Shown here one piece after another: positions 25,856 through 34,000 of a stretch of DNA of 64,000 bases. Source of the DNA: Istiophorus platypterus (lineage: Eukaryota > Chordata > Actinopteri > Istiophoriformes > Istiophoridae); assembly GCA_016859345.1 (NCBI GenBank), contig CM029120.1:8200001-8264000 (forward strand), in the 5' to 3' direction. The notes below the pieces were generated by a model that was not told the DNA's origin, searched no databases, and worked only from the letters and a program-made list of their open reading frames with translations. Both the position numbers and the translations under genes were made by a program. How positions within the stretch are numbered: the stretch's first letter is position 1; every line of letters begins with the position of its first letter.

Positions 25856-28800
25856 ATATGTGTTCAAATGTGTCCCAGCCAAATGTGTGAAGTTAATGAA
25901 CTCCACCATTTCTGCGTCTGTGCGTGTATGCATATAGGTGTTTGTGTGTATAAAGGGCTGGGTGGTGAATAATCCATTGTCCAGGCTAACCTTGCATGGT
26001 ATGAACTGGGGAAACTTGGAAAACTCCTGTAAAACACAGCACCGCCAGCCCCAGTCCGGGAGTGCATTGTGTGTATGTGCACGTACAAAAGAATACATTC
26101 ATCCGTGTGCTTGTGCACCTAGGTTGAAAACGGGCGTCTTTCCGCGCTTGGCCGAGGTCCCTGCTGTGACCTTATTTCCTGTGGAAGCAGCAGAGGAATG
26201 ATGTCATCCTCGCTCAATCCAGAGTCAACAACTGTACGCTGCAGGACCCCCCCCACATCCCATCCCACCCCACCCCCACATACACTGCCCCCAGCACCAT
26301 GAGTCTCTTTCTTATCTCTGTTCTTTTTTGTTTGCCTGCTCCTCTTCTTCTCTTACTCCCAATGAATTCCTCTTTCTCTAAGACAACTTCTCAGATAACA
26401 ACAACAAATACTTCTCTCTCCTGCTGTCTCGCGGAGCCATTCATTCATCTGGCTCTGCTGTCTTCCTTCTATTTCCCTATATCTCCACACGGTTCTTTAT
26501 CACTCCTTCTTATCCTGTTTCAAGGCTTTCGTGTCAAAAAGGTCAGGGGTTCACCTCTCTCTCAGCTGCCTAAAAAAATGAGGTCAGCAACTGTCAGGAA
26601 GAGGAACACTCATTCCTCGCTCTCTGCTGAGATATGTTGTATTGCCCGAGCGGCACATACGTTTCTCCTGAAGACTTTAATGAAAGCTGTGACTAAGAGA
26701 AGACTGCGATTACACTATTTTCAGATGTGGATATGTTGAGCTTTGTTACTATGAAACGGTTGCATATCCACAAACTCATTCCACTTTTATTACCTGTGCT
26801 TTCTGGAAATGATCGGGTTTGTAAAACTTTTCCACATAGCCAGATTTACTGTCTGTTGTGTAGTACACTCAGGTGCAGACTTTTTATTTTACTTAAATAG
26901 GCTCAACAGCACCTGAGAAAAGTCCATTTATAGTGCCTGTTATTTTATGTGCTGTCTTCTTGTGAGTATGGCATGTTGGCTAGTTAATTTGCCTGACAGA
27001 AAAACGGAGTCGGCAGATGTGTTACCAGTTACAGCCGACATGGATCTTATTTTTCGGCAGTGATGTTCCAGTTAGTGTCGGTAAAGAGTGAAGCTTTACC
27101 ACCTCCTCACCAAGTTCCAGGGGTTAGCCCCGCACCAACCTAACTGACCAGTGCCATTCTAGCCCAGCAACTCGTCCACACTAGTTAACAAAAGCTCTCA
27201 AATCAGCACCGGGTTAATTAAGCCTTCAGTATGGCAGCTCTGGATGCAGCCGGGAGTGGATGTGTGTCTGTAAATCATGTCACCATTGGCCGTACCGAAG
27301 CAGCTGCTCCGAAAAAAAAACATTCAGGTCAAATTTAGGTAGAGGGAAACATGCTCTTGAATTTCTTGTCTCATATTTCCCAAAAAGACTCGAGACAGGG
27401 GAGGAAGAGGAGAGACCGACTGTCGACGGAGGGCCGTTGACCTGAGGTGCCACAACCAGATTTAGGCAACTCCATTCCCAGCATCATGACTGCGTTGGTC
27501 GCCCGCTCTGAGTTTAACTGTTGTGGCCTCTCCTCTGATTTATATCAGCTGGCTTCCCTTGTCTCCATGGAGATTAATGGGTCTGCTTTGACAGGTGCAG
27601 AAAGCTCTGTATTAGTCTGTCAGCAGCAGAATCAACAATAAACACGTGTGCAAACGAGCACGCATGCATGCACACGCATTCGCAAATATGGATGCGACCG
27701 CCTGAGGCGGTGACATCCCAGAGGGCTTAACAGAACTTCCCATCAAAGCCGCGGCAGTGCCAAACGAAACACGGTGACAAATCTCCAAGGTGGAGTGTTT
27801 AAGTAGTTGTGTGTGAGTGCAAGGGCATTTTCTCACTTGTGCATGAGGGGGCTTGCCTTGTTTACAGTTTGATTGGCAGTTTAATGTGAAACTGAGGCAG
27901 GGGGCGGAGTTGGCGCTGAGGAATATTAGCATAATTCCCAGAGTGCCAGAGTTGGTATTAGGTGTCAGAGAGCTATTCCCAAACTCAGCTGTGACCCACA
28001 GTAGCACTGGGTCAACTTACCCCCCAGCCAACAAGCAGTGGTTGGTCAAGCACACGCATTCGACGACCGGGATTCATATAAATACGCCTATATTCATATA
28101 AGCGTGCATGAACACATATGTAGATGCACACATATGCCCGAACAGCCCAACATGTAAGAAAGCCTGGGTGCACACGCAACATGCAAACAAACATGCAGAT
28201 CCTCACACACTCGCACATACACATGTAGGTCCATTTACACTGTGGCGACAGTGTGTCTGTTAGCAGGATGCCATAGTACAGAGGGGTGGACAGATTTAGG
28301 TCTCCCTCACACCTAACAATGCCAGAGGTGAAGGGGGTGGAGGGTAATGATACCATTAACACTCAGTGTGCCAACAGATGACCCCCCCCCAAACCCCAAC
28401 TCCGCCTCGCCTCGCCCTTCAACTACCCTGCTTCTATACTCCAATCAGCACCTCTCATTTTGTTGCTCTGCACTCCACACAGCAACAACTATTATTCCTC
28501 GGTCCCAAAATAACACAGCAGCCAATCACAGGACAGGAGGAGAAGTGGCGGTCAACACAGTCCGCCTCCTTGACTGCAGGTGAAAGATGGACACAAAGAA
28601 GAAAAACAAAAATGACCCAGATGCATGAAAGAAAAAAAAATACTGTGGAAAAAGAATAAAAGCTGCAAGGTTGGCTTGAGATTACAAGAGATGTGGAAGC
28701 AGAGGAGCAGAAAAACAAAAAAACAAAAGAGGAAGGAGGGATGGATAGGCAGTCTGAGGATGGAGGAGGAATGAGATCACGTAATGATGTGTTCGGGTGC

Positions 28801-28896
28801 TGGCTGTTCTGTTCTGACTATGGCAGCTACCATGGTAACCTCATAAATAGGTGCCCTACATATCAGCAGGGCATAAGGTTACACAGCTCAGTAAAT

Positions 28897-28947
<51 letters not shown>

Positions 28948-29362
28948 CAGCAGCAGGAGAGTGGTGAGTTGTGTGGAGAAGGAGGGATGAAGAGGGAGAA
29001 CAGAAAAATAAGCTAATTAGGAAGAGAAAAAAAATCAAAGGGAGTGAGGCAGAGAGGGGAAAAACTGACAAGAGTAACGATTTGATACCCGGTGTTGGTG
29101 TTAATGCGTGTTTGTCTGTCATAATTACCTAAATGCACAAGGTGCTGTTGAACTCCCAGATCAGAGAGTGGTTGTGGTAACCCCCCCTTTTTGAGTTTAT
29201 TAGCAGGAGTGTCATTACCTTTTGCACACAGACACACACACTCACACAGTCTGCAAACACACGCTCCAATTCCCTTACCCTCTAATTCCCTATGTGACAC
29301 AACCCTAAATTACCTTTAAATATTCCACAGGGAGGAAAGGAGAGCCAACACACACAACATGC

Positions 29363-29457
<95 letters not shown>

Positions 29458-32400
29458 TTCAAAGTACAAAACACAAGTTAGAAACAAGGAAAAGTCAACA
29501 GAGAGCCACTCCTAACACAATTATCTGTTCTGTTCCATGATTCAGAGCTCCAGCCTTTTGATTCTAGCACAGATAGGGAAAACGTATCAGCGTGTTCATC
29601 GTAGTTCATGAATACTACTCATCACGGCCAATCAGTTACAGCAGCATCACCCGTGTTGTGTCACAGCAATAAAATCCTCAACTGGCCGTTTTATATGACA
29701 CCCAAAGCAGTAGAGGAAGTCTTTCAAGTAGTCTGTAGTCAGTCTAATGCTATTAGTCAGTCTGTTTCACTGTCATTTAATCAGTCTCTCTCAGACTTCC
29801 TATTTGCTTTTTACAGCATGAATGAATCTAAATGTTATGATTATGTCAAAAGAAGCATTTGATTAATATTACTAGCAAACCAACTTTCAACCTAATATAA
29901 AACGTCTGCACCATGTGTAACTGCAGTGAATGAGAAATAAATCAAAGCCGCACAGCATGCAGATATGCTTCAAAAATCACAAAAGGGACTAAAGAAATGT
30001 GTCCCATCTCCAGTGATATCTACTCTAACTTTAAGACACTGATTTGCAGTCTCTTTGTATGGTATAATACTCCTCATAGCCGAAGTGACATTGTCTTTTA
30101 CAAAGCAGCAAGCTAGTGTTAAGTCAGACTCAACAGGCAGAGAGAATAATATTTCACTACCAACTGATAACCGTTTTCTTACAGGAGCTTTTCTAAACGA
30201 TAACTGGTTGTGCAAAATAAAATCACATGGTGTGAAGCTGTAATACTGTGAAACTAATGTTCAGTAAATGTCTTGGTTGTCGCTCTGACTGTCCATTATC
30301 TTGTGCATTTGCCAGTAGTTTTGATTTCAAAGTCTGTGTGCCACTTACTCGGATGACCTCTGGAGTCTGCTGGATGAGCAGGGTTGAACCAGTGTCTCTA
30401 ACGCCAGCGGCAGGGGCACCAACAGCAAAGGCAGACTCTCTCATGTCCTCTGTGGCTTGGATGGCGACAGGGGCTGGAGCTTCAGGTGCAGCCACAGGTG
30501 TAATTTCAACTGAATGCGTGGTGGACTGTGAGCTCGCAGGCGCTGGTGTTACAGGAGCAGTGATGTCACCTGGAGATGCTTCTGTAGGTTTATCTGTAGC
30601 TTCGGTTGTAGGCTCAGCTATGGATGTAGGCACAGGTTTAGGGGCAACATCAGGTGTAAGTTTAGGTGTAGCTTCGGATTTGGCATTGCACGCAGCTTCA
30701 AATGTTGTAGGTGAAACTGCAAGTGTATTTGCCATGGAGTGCTTTGGCGGTATAGCCGGGACTGCATTAATGTGCACGGATGTAGCGGTGGGAGCATCAG
30801 CTGGTGGGCTTGTGCTCTCCAGAGGGGTATCAGCCCTGCCAGTTGTGGCCAGAGTATCCTGTAGGAGCCTCATCACCTCTCGCTCCTTCCCGCATTTCCT
30901 CTCGGCACTCCCTGTGCTTCCCGCCCCAGAATCCACCAGCTCCTGGGCAAAACTCTCAATGCTCTCCAGGATCCTCAGCAGAAGGGCCCCGTCCTCCTCC
31001 TCTCCTACCGAGGCTTCGCTGTGCTCTCCCTGGGGAGGGCTGGGGCTTGGGGGAGTCCTGGAGCTAGGGCCGTTCATGGCTAAGTGGCTAGCTGGCTGCT
31101 GGACTTGGAACTGGGCTATTTTGGGCTGAGTGAGGGCCTCACTGGAGATGATCCCCTGGCCCCCCTCTCTCTTCCTTGTCTTGGCTGGAAGCGGAGGCTC
31201 AGTGTTTCTGGGGTGGCTCATACTCTGAGACAGATTCTCCAAGTCCATCAGCAGCTTGTCGATGTCATCATTCCTGTGTAAGACAGCTTTGGGTGCTGGG
31301 ACTGTTAGTGAGGCAGGGGAAGGCCAAGTGGGGCTGTGGCCAGTGCTGGCTGGCAAAGTATTTGAAGAGTTATGGAGTGTGTGCATGTGCTGACTTAACA
31401 CAGTCCCATTTTTGTTCTGGAGAGTGTTTACCCCTCTGGTTGGGGTGAGTGTTTGTTGTGTGATCTGTTCTAGTGTCTTGCCCACATCTGCTTCCTCCTC
31501 CTCAATATAAAGAGCCTCCATGGGGGACGCCGGAGGAGTGTGTGTGTATGGTGGAGTTGGGGAAGTGTGGAGGGGCGAGGGAGACTGTGTTGGAGAGCAA
31601 CTTGATGCAGAGCAGGTGACAGATTGGGGAGAGAGTAGGTGTTGTGCAAGAGAAGAAGGATGCGGATGCTGTAGTCCATTAGTAAGGGGACCAGCTCTGG
31701 CTGGGGAGCTTTGGACTGGTTTGGTATGGATGGAGTCTGATTTCAAAGACGGTGAGGAGGGAGGTGAAACAGATGAGCGAGCAGAAGATGCGGAATGAGA
31801 AACAGTCTTTGGGATAGGAGATGACTGCACAACATCCTCGTAGCGAGGGGGTTGCTCATTGCCAAATATTGGAGAGTAAGGTCCTTGTTGGATGGAGTGA
31901 AGAGTGTTGACCAGTTCAGCCAAATCACTGTGCCCACTTCCAGGTGCACCTTGACCCCCCTGCCCACTGCCTCCCAAAACTCCAATTCCTTCGAGATCCA
32001 GAGGCAGTCTTTTCAGATAGGAGCTGAGTCGGGACATCACGGCCCGATACACACTGTCGGGACTGGCTCCTCCGTCCTCTGGCCCTCCGCCAGCTTTGCG
32101 TCTGATGCACTGCTTGATGATGTCGGTGCATTTCTTTAGGTCTTCGGAACATTTGAGCAGGATGTCGAGGCAGGCACGGATGTCCTCCCCGCCCGCTCCC
32201 CCAGTGCCCGCCTCTGCCCGCGTCTTCTCCAGCAGACGGGCGATCAGGTTCTCCTCACCGAGGGTGTTGCGGTACAGGGTGGCCACTGTGTTCAGACTTT
32301 GGTCTAATGACCCGATACTTGTTAGGCTGCTTGTTGAGCCGCCGCCTGCTTTGGTGATGGCCGACAATGTGCCCGAGTTACCCTTTAGGTTCGCCTCCTC

Positions 32401-33099
32401 CTGCCCCGCCCCTTTCCCCAGCACAAATGGTGGAATGTTCTCATCGTTAGGAGTAGCCGTGCCGTTCGTCATGCCATTAGCTGCTCCGTTAGTTGAGATG
32501 TTAGAGCTGAAGTGGCCGTAGATGATCTCCAGGTCAGTGGAGCGTCGGCTGAAAGAGTCAGGACGGACTTTACGACCCTTCCGGAAGGTGACGTGGCTCG
32601 AGGAGGAGAGGCGGAGCTTGTCAAAAGAAAACTCTTTGAGCTTACCACTGGCTAGGTTGATGGCCTCTTCGGTTATGTCTTTTAGACTTCCAGAGGCGCT
32701 GAGGTTCCCTGTCGATCCTGCGCAACTTGGGGTCTTTTTACCTCTCCACGTGGGGCTGTCTTCCCCAAAAGACAGATTGCCACTGCTGCCTGCCCTCTCT
32801 AGACCACCATTATAACTAGTATCCATAGTAACACTAATTTTACCATGGTTAGGAATTTGCTGAGTGATCATGCTACGGGAGTGTATGGGTGAGCTGTTCG
32901 TGTCAGTGTATACAGGGTCGGGTGCAACGAGCAGCTCGGAGCAGGTGCCCCGGTGGGCGACGGTACAGTCTAGACCCTGGGACAGTGCCCCACACGGCCC
33001 TGAGCAGTAGTGCACAGCATGGGAGTGAGTGCGACGGTCCACCACCACACTGTTGTAGCAGCTCACACTGCTCACCACAACGCGATAGGCTGCTGCCAT
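8321..33099 (-). CDS. ppp2r3a: ppp2r3a, PP2A B'' regulatory subunit alpha (PR130/PR72), whole gene span
   Basis: Regulatory B'' subunit of the protein phosphatase 2A holoenzyme. It binds the scaffold/catalytic core and sets substrate choice, and in other vertebrates it acts in Wnt and cytoskeletal signalling. Thirteen coding exons were resolved by eye. All are GT-AG and all phases agree. The long form joins 30349-33099 to eleven shared exons (1,399 aa). The short form starts at 15282 and joins the same exons (526 aa). The PR72-specific start MMIKETSLRR and the PR130 start MAAAYRVVVSSV both match the mammalian PPP2R3A isoforms as I recall them. That separates this gene from ppp2r3b, which to my knowledge lacks both. 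Human PR72 is about 529 aa and human PR130 about 1,150 aa, so the short form matches in length and the fish long form is longer. No frameshift or internal stop was seen. Confidence 0.96.
8608..8714 (-). CDS. ppp2r3a: ppp2r3a shared exon 11 (C-terminal acidic region)
   Basis: 107 bp, PR72 residues about 460-495. Encodes DIDSEGPEPSDWDKYASEEY, then EILVAEETANEQLHEG. The acceptor is GATATTTCAG. The donor is an unusually poor GTACGA, directly before a short GT-rich run on the plus strand, and it is the only GT that keeps the frame into the next exon. A weak donor here could allow intron retention or an alternative C-terminus. Confidence 0.88.
9120..9238 (-). CDS. ppp2r3a: ppp2r3a shared exon 10
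   Basis: 119 bp, PR72 residues about 420-459. Encodes GKITLGDLKRCRMAHIFFDT, then FFNLEKYLDHEQRDPFAVQK. The acceptor is TTTTCTCCAG and the donor is GTGTGA. The LKRC(R/K)MAHIFFDTFFNLEKYLDHEQ segment is highly conserved. The choice of RDPFAVQK over the PR48 version supports the alpha paralogue. Confidence 0.94.
9397..9572 (-). CDS. ppp2r3a: ppp2r3a shared exon 9 with canonical EF-hand loop
   Basis: 176 bp, PR72 residues about 361-420. Encodes IEYWFRCMDVDGDGVLSMFE, then LEYFYEEQCERMERMGIEPL and PFQDLLCQMLDLVKPESS. The loop DVDGDGVLSMFE (PR72 370-381, PR130 1243-1254) is a full canonical EF-hand with Glu at position 12. The acceptor is TCTCTTTAG and the donor is a weaker GTTGGT. Confidence 0.95.
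9766..9855 (-). CDS. ppp2r3a: ppp2r3a shared exon 8
   Basis: 90 bp, PR72 residues about 331-361. Encodes GNAVQREGRMSYAEFVWFL, then ISEEDKKNPTS. The acceptor is GTTTCCAG and the donor is GTAACA. The MSY(A)(D/E)FVWFLISEEDK signature is diagnostic of the PP2A B'' family. Confidence 0.93.
9954..10002 (-). CDS. ppp2r3a: ppp2r3a shared exon 7 (short, 49 bp)
   Basis: A short exon completing ASSNRIIERLFSGAVTR (PR72 residues about 315-331). The acceptor is CTCTGACAG and the donor is GTAAGT. The 2 nt + 15 codons + 2 nt structure joins its neighbours exactly in frame. It is too short for an ORF scan and was found by following phase and family sequence. Confidence 0.92.
10597..10840 (-). CDS. ppp2r3a: ppp2r3a shared exon 6 with first EF-hand calcium loop
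   Basis: 81 codons plus 1 nt, PR72 residues 234-314. It begins VIQRIYYVVNRSWTGRLTMM and includes ALLEEEDDINQITDYFSYEH and FYVIYCKFWEL. The EF-hand loop DTDHDLYIDPKD lies at PR72 residues 296-307 (PR130 about 1169-1180). Position 12 of this loop is Asp rather than the usual Glu, as in the mammalian proteins as I recall them. The donor is a good GTGAGT. Confidence 0.95.
10841..12541. other. intron between shared exons 5 and 6
   Basis: Non-coding. The only notable structure is a perfect (AT)n run at 12115-12176. No mobile element is recognised. Confidence 0.7.
12115..12176. repeat. (AT)n microsatellite in intron
   Basis: About 62 bp perfect AT repeat, self-complementary. Confidence 0.95.
12542..12616 (-). 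CDS. ppp2r3a: ppp2r3a shared exon 5 (B'' core)
   Basis: 25 codons, phase 0 at both ends, PR72 residues 209-233. Encodes DIVDTHPGLTFLKDAPEF, then HSRYITT. The acceptor is GATTAG and the donor is GTAAAT. It is nearly identical to the human segment, and one of the most conserved in the family. Confidence 0.93.
12749..12851 (-). CDS. ppp2r3a: ppp2r3a shared exon 4 (B'' core)
   Basis: 1 nt plus 34 codons, PR72 residues about 174-208. Encodes LLHSCHDDASRFIYLLAKPG, then CNYLEQEDFIPLLQ. The acceptor is TTTCCTGCAG and the donor is GTAAAT. The HDDA(S/A)(R/K)F and QEDF(I/V)P motifs are hallmarks of PR72/PR48-family subunits. Confidence 0.93.
12957..13060 (-). CDS. ppp2r3a: ppp2r3a shared exon 3 (B'' core)
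   Basis: 34 codons plus 2 nt, PR72 residues about 140-174. Encodes ACGCPLYWKAPMF, then AAGGERTGFVSVHSF and IATWR. The acceptor is TCTCTTCAG and the donor is GTAAGG, which splits the AA|G lysine codon. This is part of the first EF-hand-like domain of the B'' family, which contacts the PP2A scaffold. It matches mammalian PPP2R3A closely, with GGERTGFV where human has GGEKTGFV. Confidence 0.93.
13350..13634 (-). CDS. ppp2r3a: ppp2r3a shared exon 2 (Pro/Ala-rich linker and start of B'' core)
   Basis: 95 codons, phase 0 at both ends. The acceptor is pyrimidine-rich (TCTCTTTTCAG) and the donor is GTCAGC. It begins VQSKPDKKPGTP, then has a roughly 35-residue Pro/Ala/Thr-rich linker. It enters the conserved core at INIPRFYYPRGLP and ends IYEMGKIAK. 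PR72 residues are about 45-139. The linker is more Pro/Ala-rich than its human counterpart and locally very GC-rich (13540-13600). It is the first exon shared by both isoforms. Confidence 0.94.
13635..15150. other. intron between PR72 exon and shared exon 2
   Basis: AT-rich, with no exon or repeat that I can support. This is the proximal part of the long-form intron. Confidence 0.7.
15151..15282 (-). CDS. ppp2r3a: ppp2r3a PR72-specific alternative first coding exon (44 codons)
   Basis: Encodes MMIKETSLRRDPDLRGELAF, continuing with LARGCDFVLPSRFKKRLKSF and ending QQQQ. This is nearly identical to the mammalian PR72 N-terminus. Two consecutive ATGs lie at 15280-15282 and 15277-15279. The upstream frame is open further, but only through a GTG codon, so the first ATG is chosen. 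The exon ends in phase 0 at a GTCAGT donor, the same phase as the PR130 exon, so the two are interchangeable. It lies inside the 16.7-kb intron of the long form and therefore needs its own promoter. In mammals PR72 is the heart- and skeletal-muscle-enriched isoform. Confidence 0.95.
15283..15480 (-). promoter_or_regulatory. candidate PR72 5' UTR with possible splice acceptor
   Basis: Upstream of the PR72 ATG the minus strand reads CTGTTTTATTTCAG then CCCGCTCAG, a good acceptor match (AG at 15407-15408; the exon would begin at 15406). Further upstream is a T19 run (A19 on the plus strand, about 15452-15470). PR72 may therefore have an untranslated leader exon in the 15.5-30 kb intron. Otherwise its promoter lies immediately upstream of 15420. 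No TATA box is convincing. Confidence 0.3.
15914..15966 (+). repeat. G-rich tract with G19 run
   Basis: GGGG, GGGGG and GGGGGG runs followed by 19 consecutive G (15948-15966). It lies about 0.6 kb upstream of the PR72 start. The run length in the assembly may be inexact. Confidence 0.85.
16312..16737 (+). repeat. two adjacent copies of a dispersed teleost repeat (GGCTGCAAC... family)
   Basis: A first truncated copy begins AAGGCTGCAAATGATAATTATCG and reaches TATAAAATGTCAGG. A second copy restarts at GGGGCTGCAACAATTATTTTC (about 16427) and ends near TTGAGTAATTTCAGC. Marker blocks are GTCCAAAGGCCCAAGA and AAATCCTGACATTTGAGA. I recognise this family from many percomorph genomes. Confidence 0.65.
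18207..18258. repeat. (CT)n microsatellite
   Basis: 52 bp of CT with one CG interruption. Followed by (GT)n at about 18402-18431. Confidence 0.95.
20133..20193. repeat. (CA)n microsatellite
   Basis: About 60 bp CA with one CAGA interruption. A (GT)n run lies 125 bp before it (19985-20006), giving opposite-strand complementarity. Confidence 0.95.
20690..20760 (+). mobile_element. LINE/SINE 3' tail-like fragment
   Basis: AAGTGCCCACTGGGACAAATAAAGTTTAAACTT resembles the conserved 3' ends of fish L2/CR1-type elements (sequence given in part only: CCCACTGGGACAAATAAAG). No body of the element is recognisable upstream. Confidence 0.4.
21720..22240 (+). repeat. dispersed teleost repeat, copy B
   Basis: Same family as 2440-3165. 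Contains AGTCAGGGGATCACAAAAG, TTAGGATTCATCCTATG, CTCATGGCAGACCATCCAAC and TATGGCAATCCATCCAATAG. Units repeat internally with a spacing of about 130 bp. Confidence 0.65.
22430..22520 (+). repeat. fragment of a common teleost repeat (TTAAACAAACGAGATATA family)
   Basis: GGTTAAACAAACGAGATATA followed by TTAATTTAGTGAACATTAGAG and GTGAGCTAACAGGC matches, in order, an abundant fish repeat that I recall. Strongly diverged and truncated. Confidence 0.5.
22880..22995 (-). mobile_element. tRNA-derived SINE fragment
   Basis: The minus strand reads TAAGTCCTTACCACAGCAGC, then CTGGGTTCAAATCC (tRNA T-arm/B-box-like). Next comes CCCGGGCCCTTTGCCGGAG, then GACTGTCAAATAAGGGC and an A-rich tail. That is the order seen in a widespread percomorph SINE. 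It is not a functional tRNA: no acceptor or anticodon stem is present. Confidence 0.55.
25579..25634. repeat. (GT)n microsatellite
   Basis: GT repeat with one TT interruption, preceded by a poly(A) run (about 25541-25565). Confidence 0.95.
25775..25853. repeat. (TG)n microsatellite, 79 bp perfect
   Basis: Uninterrupted TG repeat in the large intron. Confidence 0.97.
28900..28942. repeat. (CA)n microsatellite
   Basis: About 43 bp perfect CA. Confidence 0.95.
29368..29455. repeat. (CA)n microsatellite, 88 bp perfect
   Basis: The longest pure dinucleotide tract I measured in the window. It lies about 0.9 kb downstream of the PR130 exon donor. Confidence 0.97.
30349..33099 (-). CDS. ppp2r3a: ppp2r3a PR130-specific large first coding exon (917 codons)
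   Basis: The ATG at 33097-33099 sits in a very strong Kozak context (GTCACCATGG). The exon ends in phase 0 after ...QTPEVIR at a GTAAGT donor (30343-30348). Blocks conserved with mammalian PR130, by residue: 1-56 (MAAAYRVVVSSV, VVVDRR, HYCSGPC), 139-187 (KDITEEAINLASGKLKEFSF, then RKGRKVRPDSFSRR), 306-335 (CLDILLKCSEDLKKCTDIIK), 412-424 (a PPRY motif, PPxY type and so a possible WW-domain ligand), about 527-545 (MEALYIEEEE), 612-626 (DIDKLLMDLENLSQSM), 703-752 (LLLRILESIESFAQEL) and 906-917. The segments between are Ser/Pro/Thr/Ala-rich and probably disordered. This N-terminus is known in mammals to target PP2A to partners such as LPP. A spliced 5' UTR is possible, because a pyrimidine-rich acceptor-like site lies 13 bp before the ATG. 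Confidence 0.95.
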
Positions 33100-33100
33100 G

Positions 33101-34000
33101 GTGACCGATGTGCTTCAGAGCATAGAAAGGTCAAAATAACAGTGTAAAAAGTGTAAAAACAAAAGTAATATAACTTTACGAAAAAAAATTCAAATGGGTC
33201 GTAGTGTTCCGTTGAAACAGTTTATGCCGAAATACCGAAACATTTTCCTAAAAAATGAAAAAAAGATGTTTTTCAACTCCTCGGTGACAATTTTCAAAGA
33301 AAAAAAAAAGCACCTGAAAAGAATTGTCTGTAACTATGACTTCCAAAGTCAATATTCTTTCATGCTTGTAACTGAAAAAGCTTTACACAGTTCCAATCTG
33401 TTGCAAAGACAAATAAATCCTTGTAGAAGATCTCTGGGCCTCTTAATAACAGCTGTAGGGTTCCTCCTCTCTCCACAGGCACCTTCTCCGTTTCCTCTCT
33501 AGCAGCAGCTCATTAGCCACTAATGATAGTTGTGGAGGATGGCGACAGCGGAAGATCCAGCTGGGTTATCACCCATCCCTCCACAGACGCAGCCCCAGGG
33601 GCTTAATCCAAAGCCAGCGAGGCCTTCACATTGCACCAGCCTGGGCTCATCCTCTGGGCACCAAGACGTAGGAATAACTCCCTTTATCTCCCCTTTAACT
33701 CTGTGGGGTTTTTTTTTTTCTCCCCCAAAGGAGCTGAGAGCCGTTAGCTGACTCCAACACAGCTGCAGAATAGCAGGAGTCCAGCCACAGATGGCCGCCT
33801 GCCTCCCTCTCCCTGTGAGTGTTTGTCTGGATCTCCGTCACTCCCGTGCTCTCTCTCGCCTGTTCCGTCTTCCACTGTTGGCCATGTGTCAGAGGGAGAG
33901 CGTGTTTCTGACAGGAGGGCACCACCTGCGAGTCAGAAAAAGGAGGGAGGGCGGAGAGAGGGTGAGAACGAAGGAAAGGGAAGACAGAGGAAGAGAAAGT
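33101..34000 (-). promoter_or_regulatory. candidate PR130 5' UTR / promoter region
   Basis: This stretch directly upstream of the PR130 ATG contains more CpG than the surrounding DNA (33530-33920), polypyrimidine runs and no long (CA) tract. It could be a contiguous long 5' UTR with promoter near 33.9 kb. Alternatively it could end at a spliced leader, because the minus strand reads a pyrimidine-rich run and then AG at 33113-33114. Sequence alone cannot decide. Confidence 0.3.

Larger units (their letters stand above)
15283..30348. other. large intron between PR130 and PR72 exons
   Basis: No coding exon is supportable here. It holds nested copies of a fish repeat (16312-16737), a LINE 3'-tail-like fragment (20690-20760), a second repeat family (21720-22240), a SINE fragment (22880-22995) and many microsatellites. 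The blocks at 24.4-24.7 kb and 27.0-28.0 kb are relatively free of repeats and are candidates for conserved regulatory DNA. Confidence 0.6.

Noticed and set aside
25573..25890. Frames encoding Cys-Val or Thr-His runs across GT/CA tracts here and at many other sites
   Set aside because: These are translations of dinucleotide repeats, not proteins.
30248..31129. 293-codon plus-strand open frame opposite the PR130 exon
   Set aside because: It mirrors the GC-rich, Pro/Ala/Thr coding bias of the real minus-strand exon, has no recognisable domain and no better start context. The minus-strand protein matches PR130 in order.
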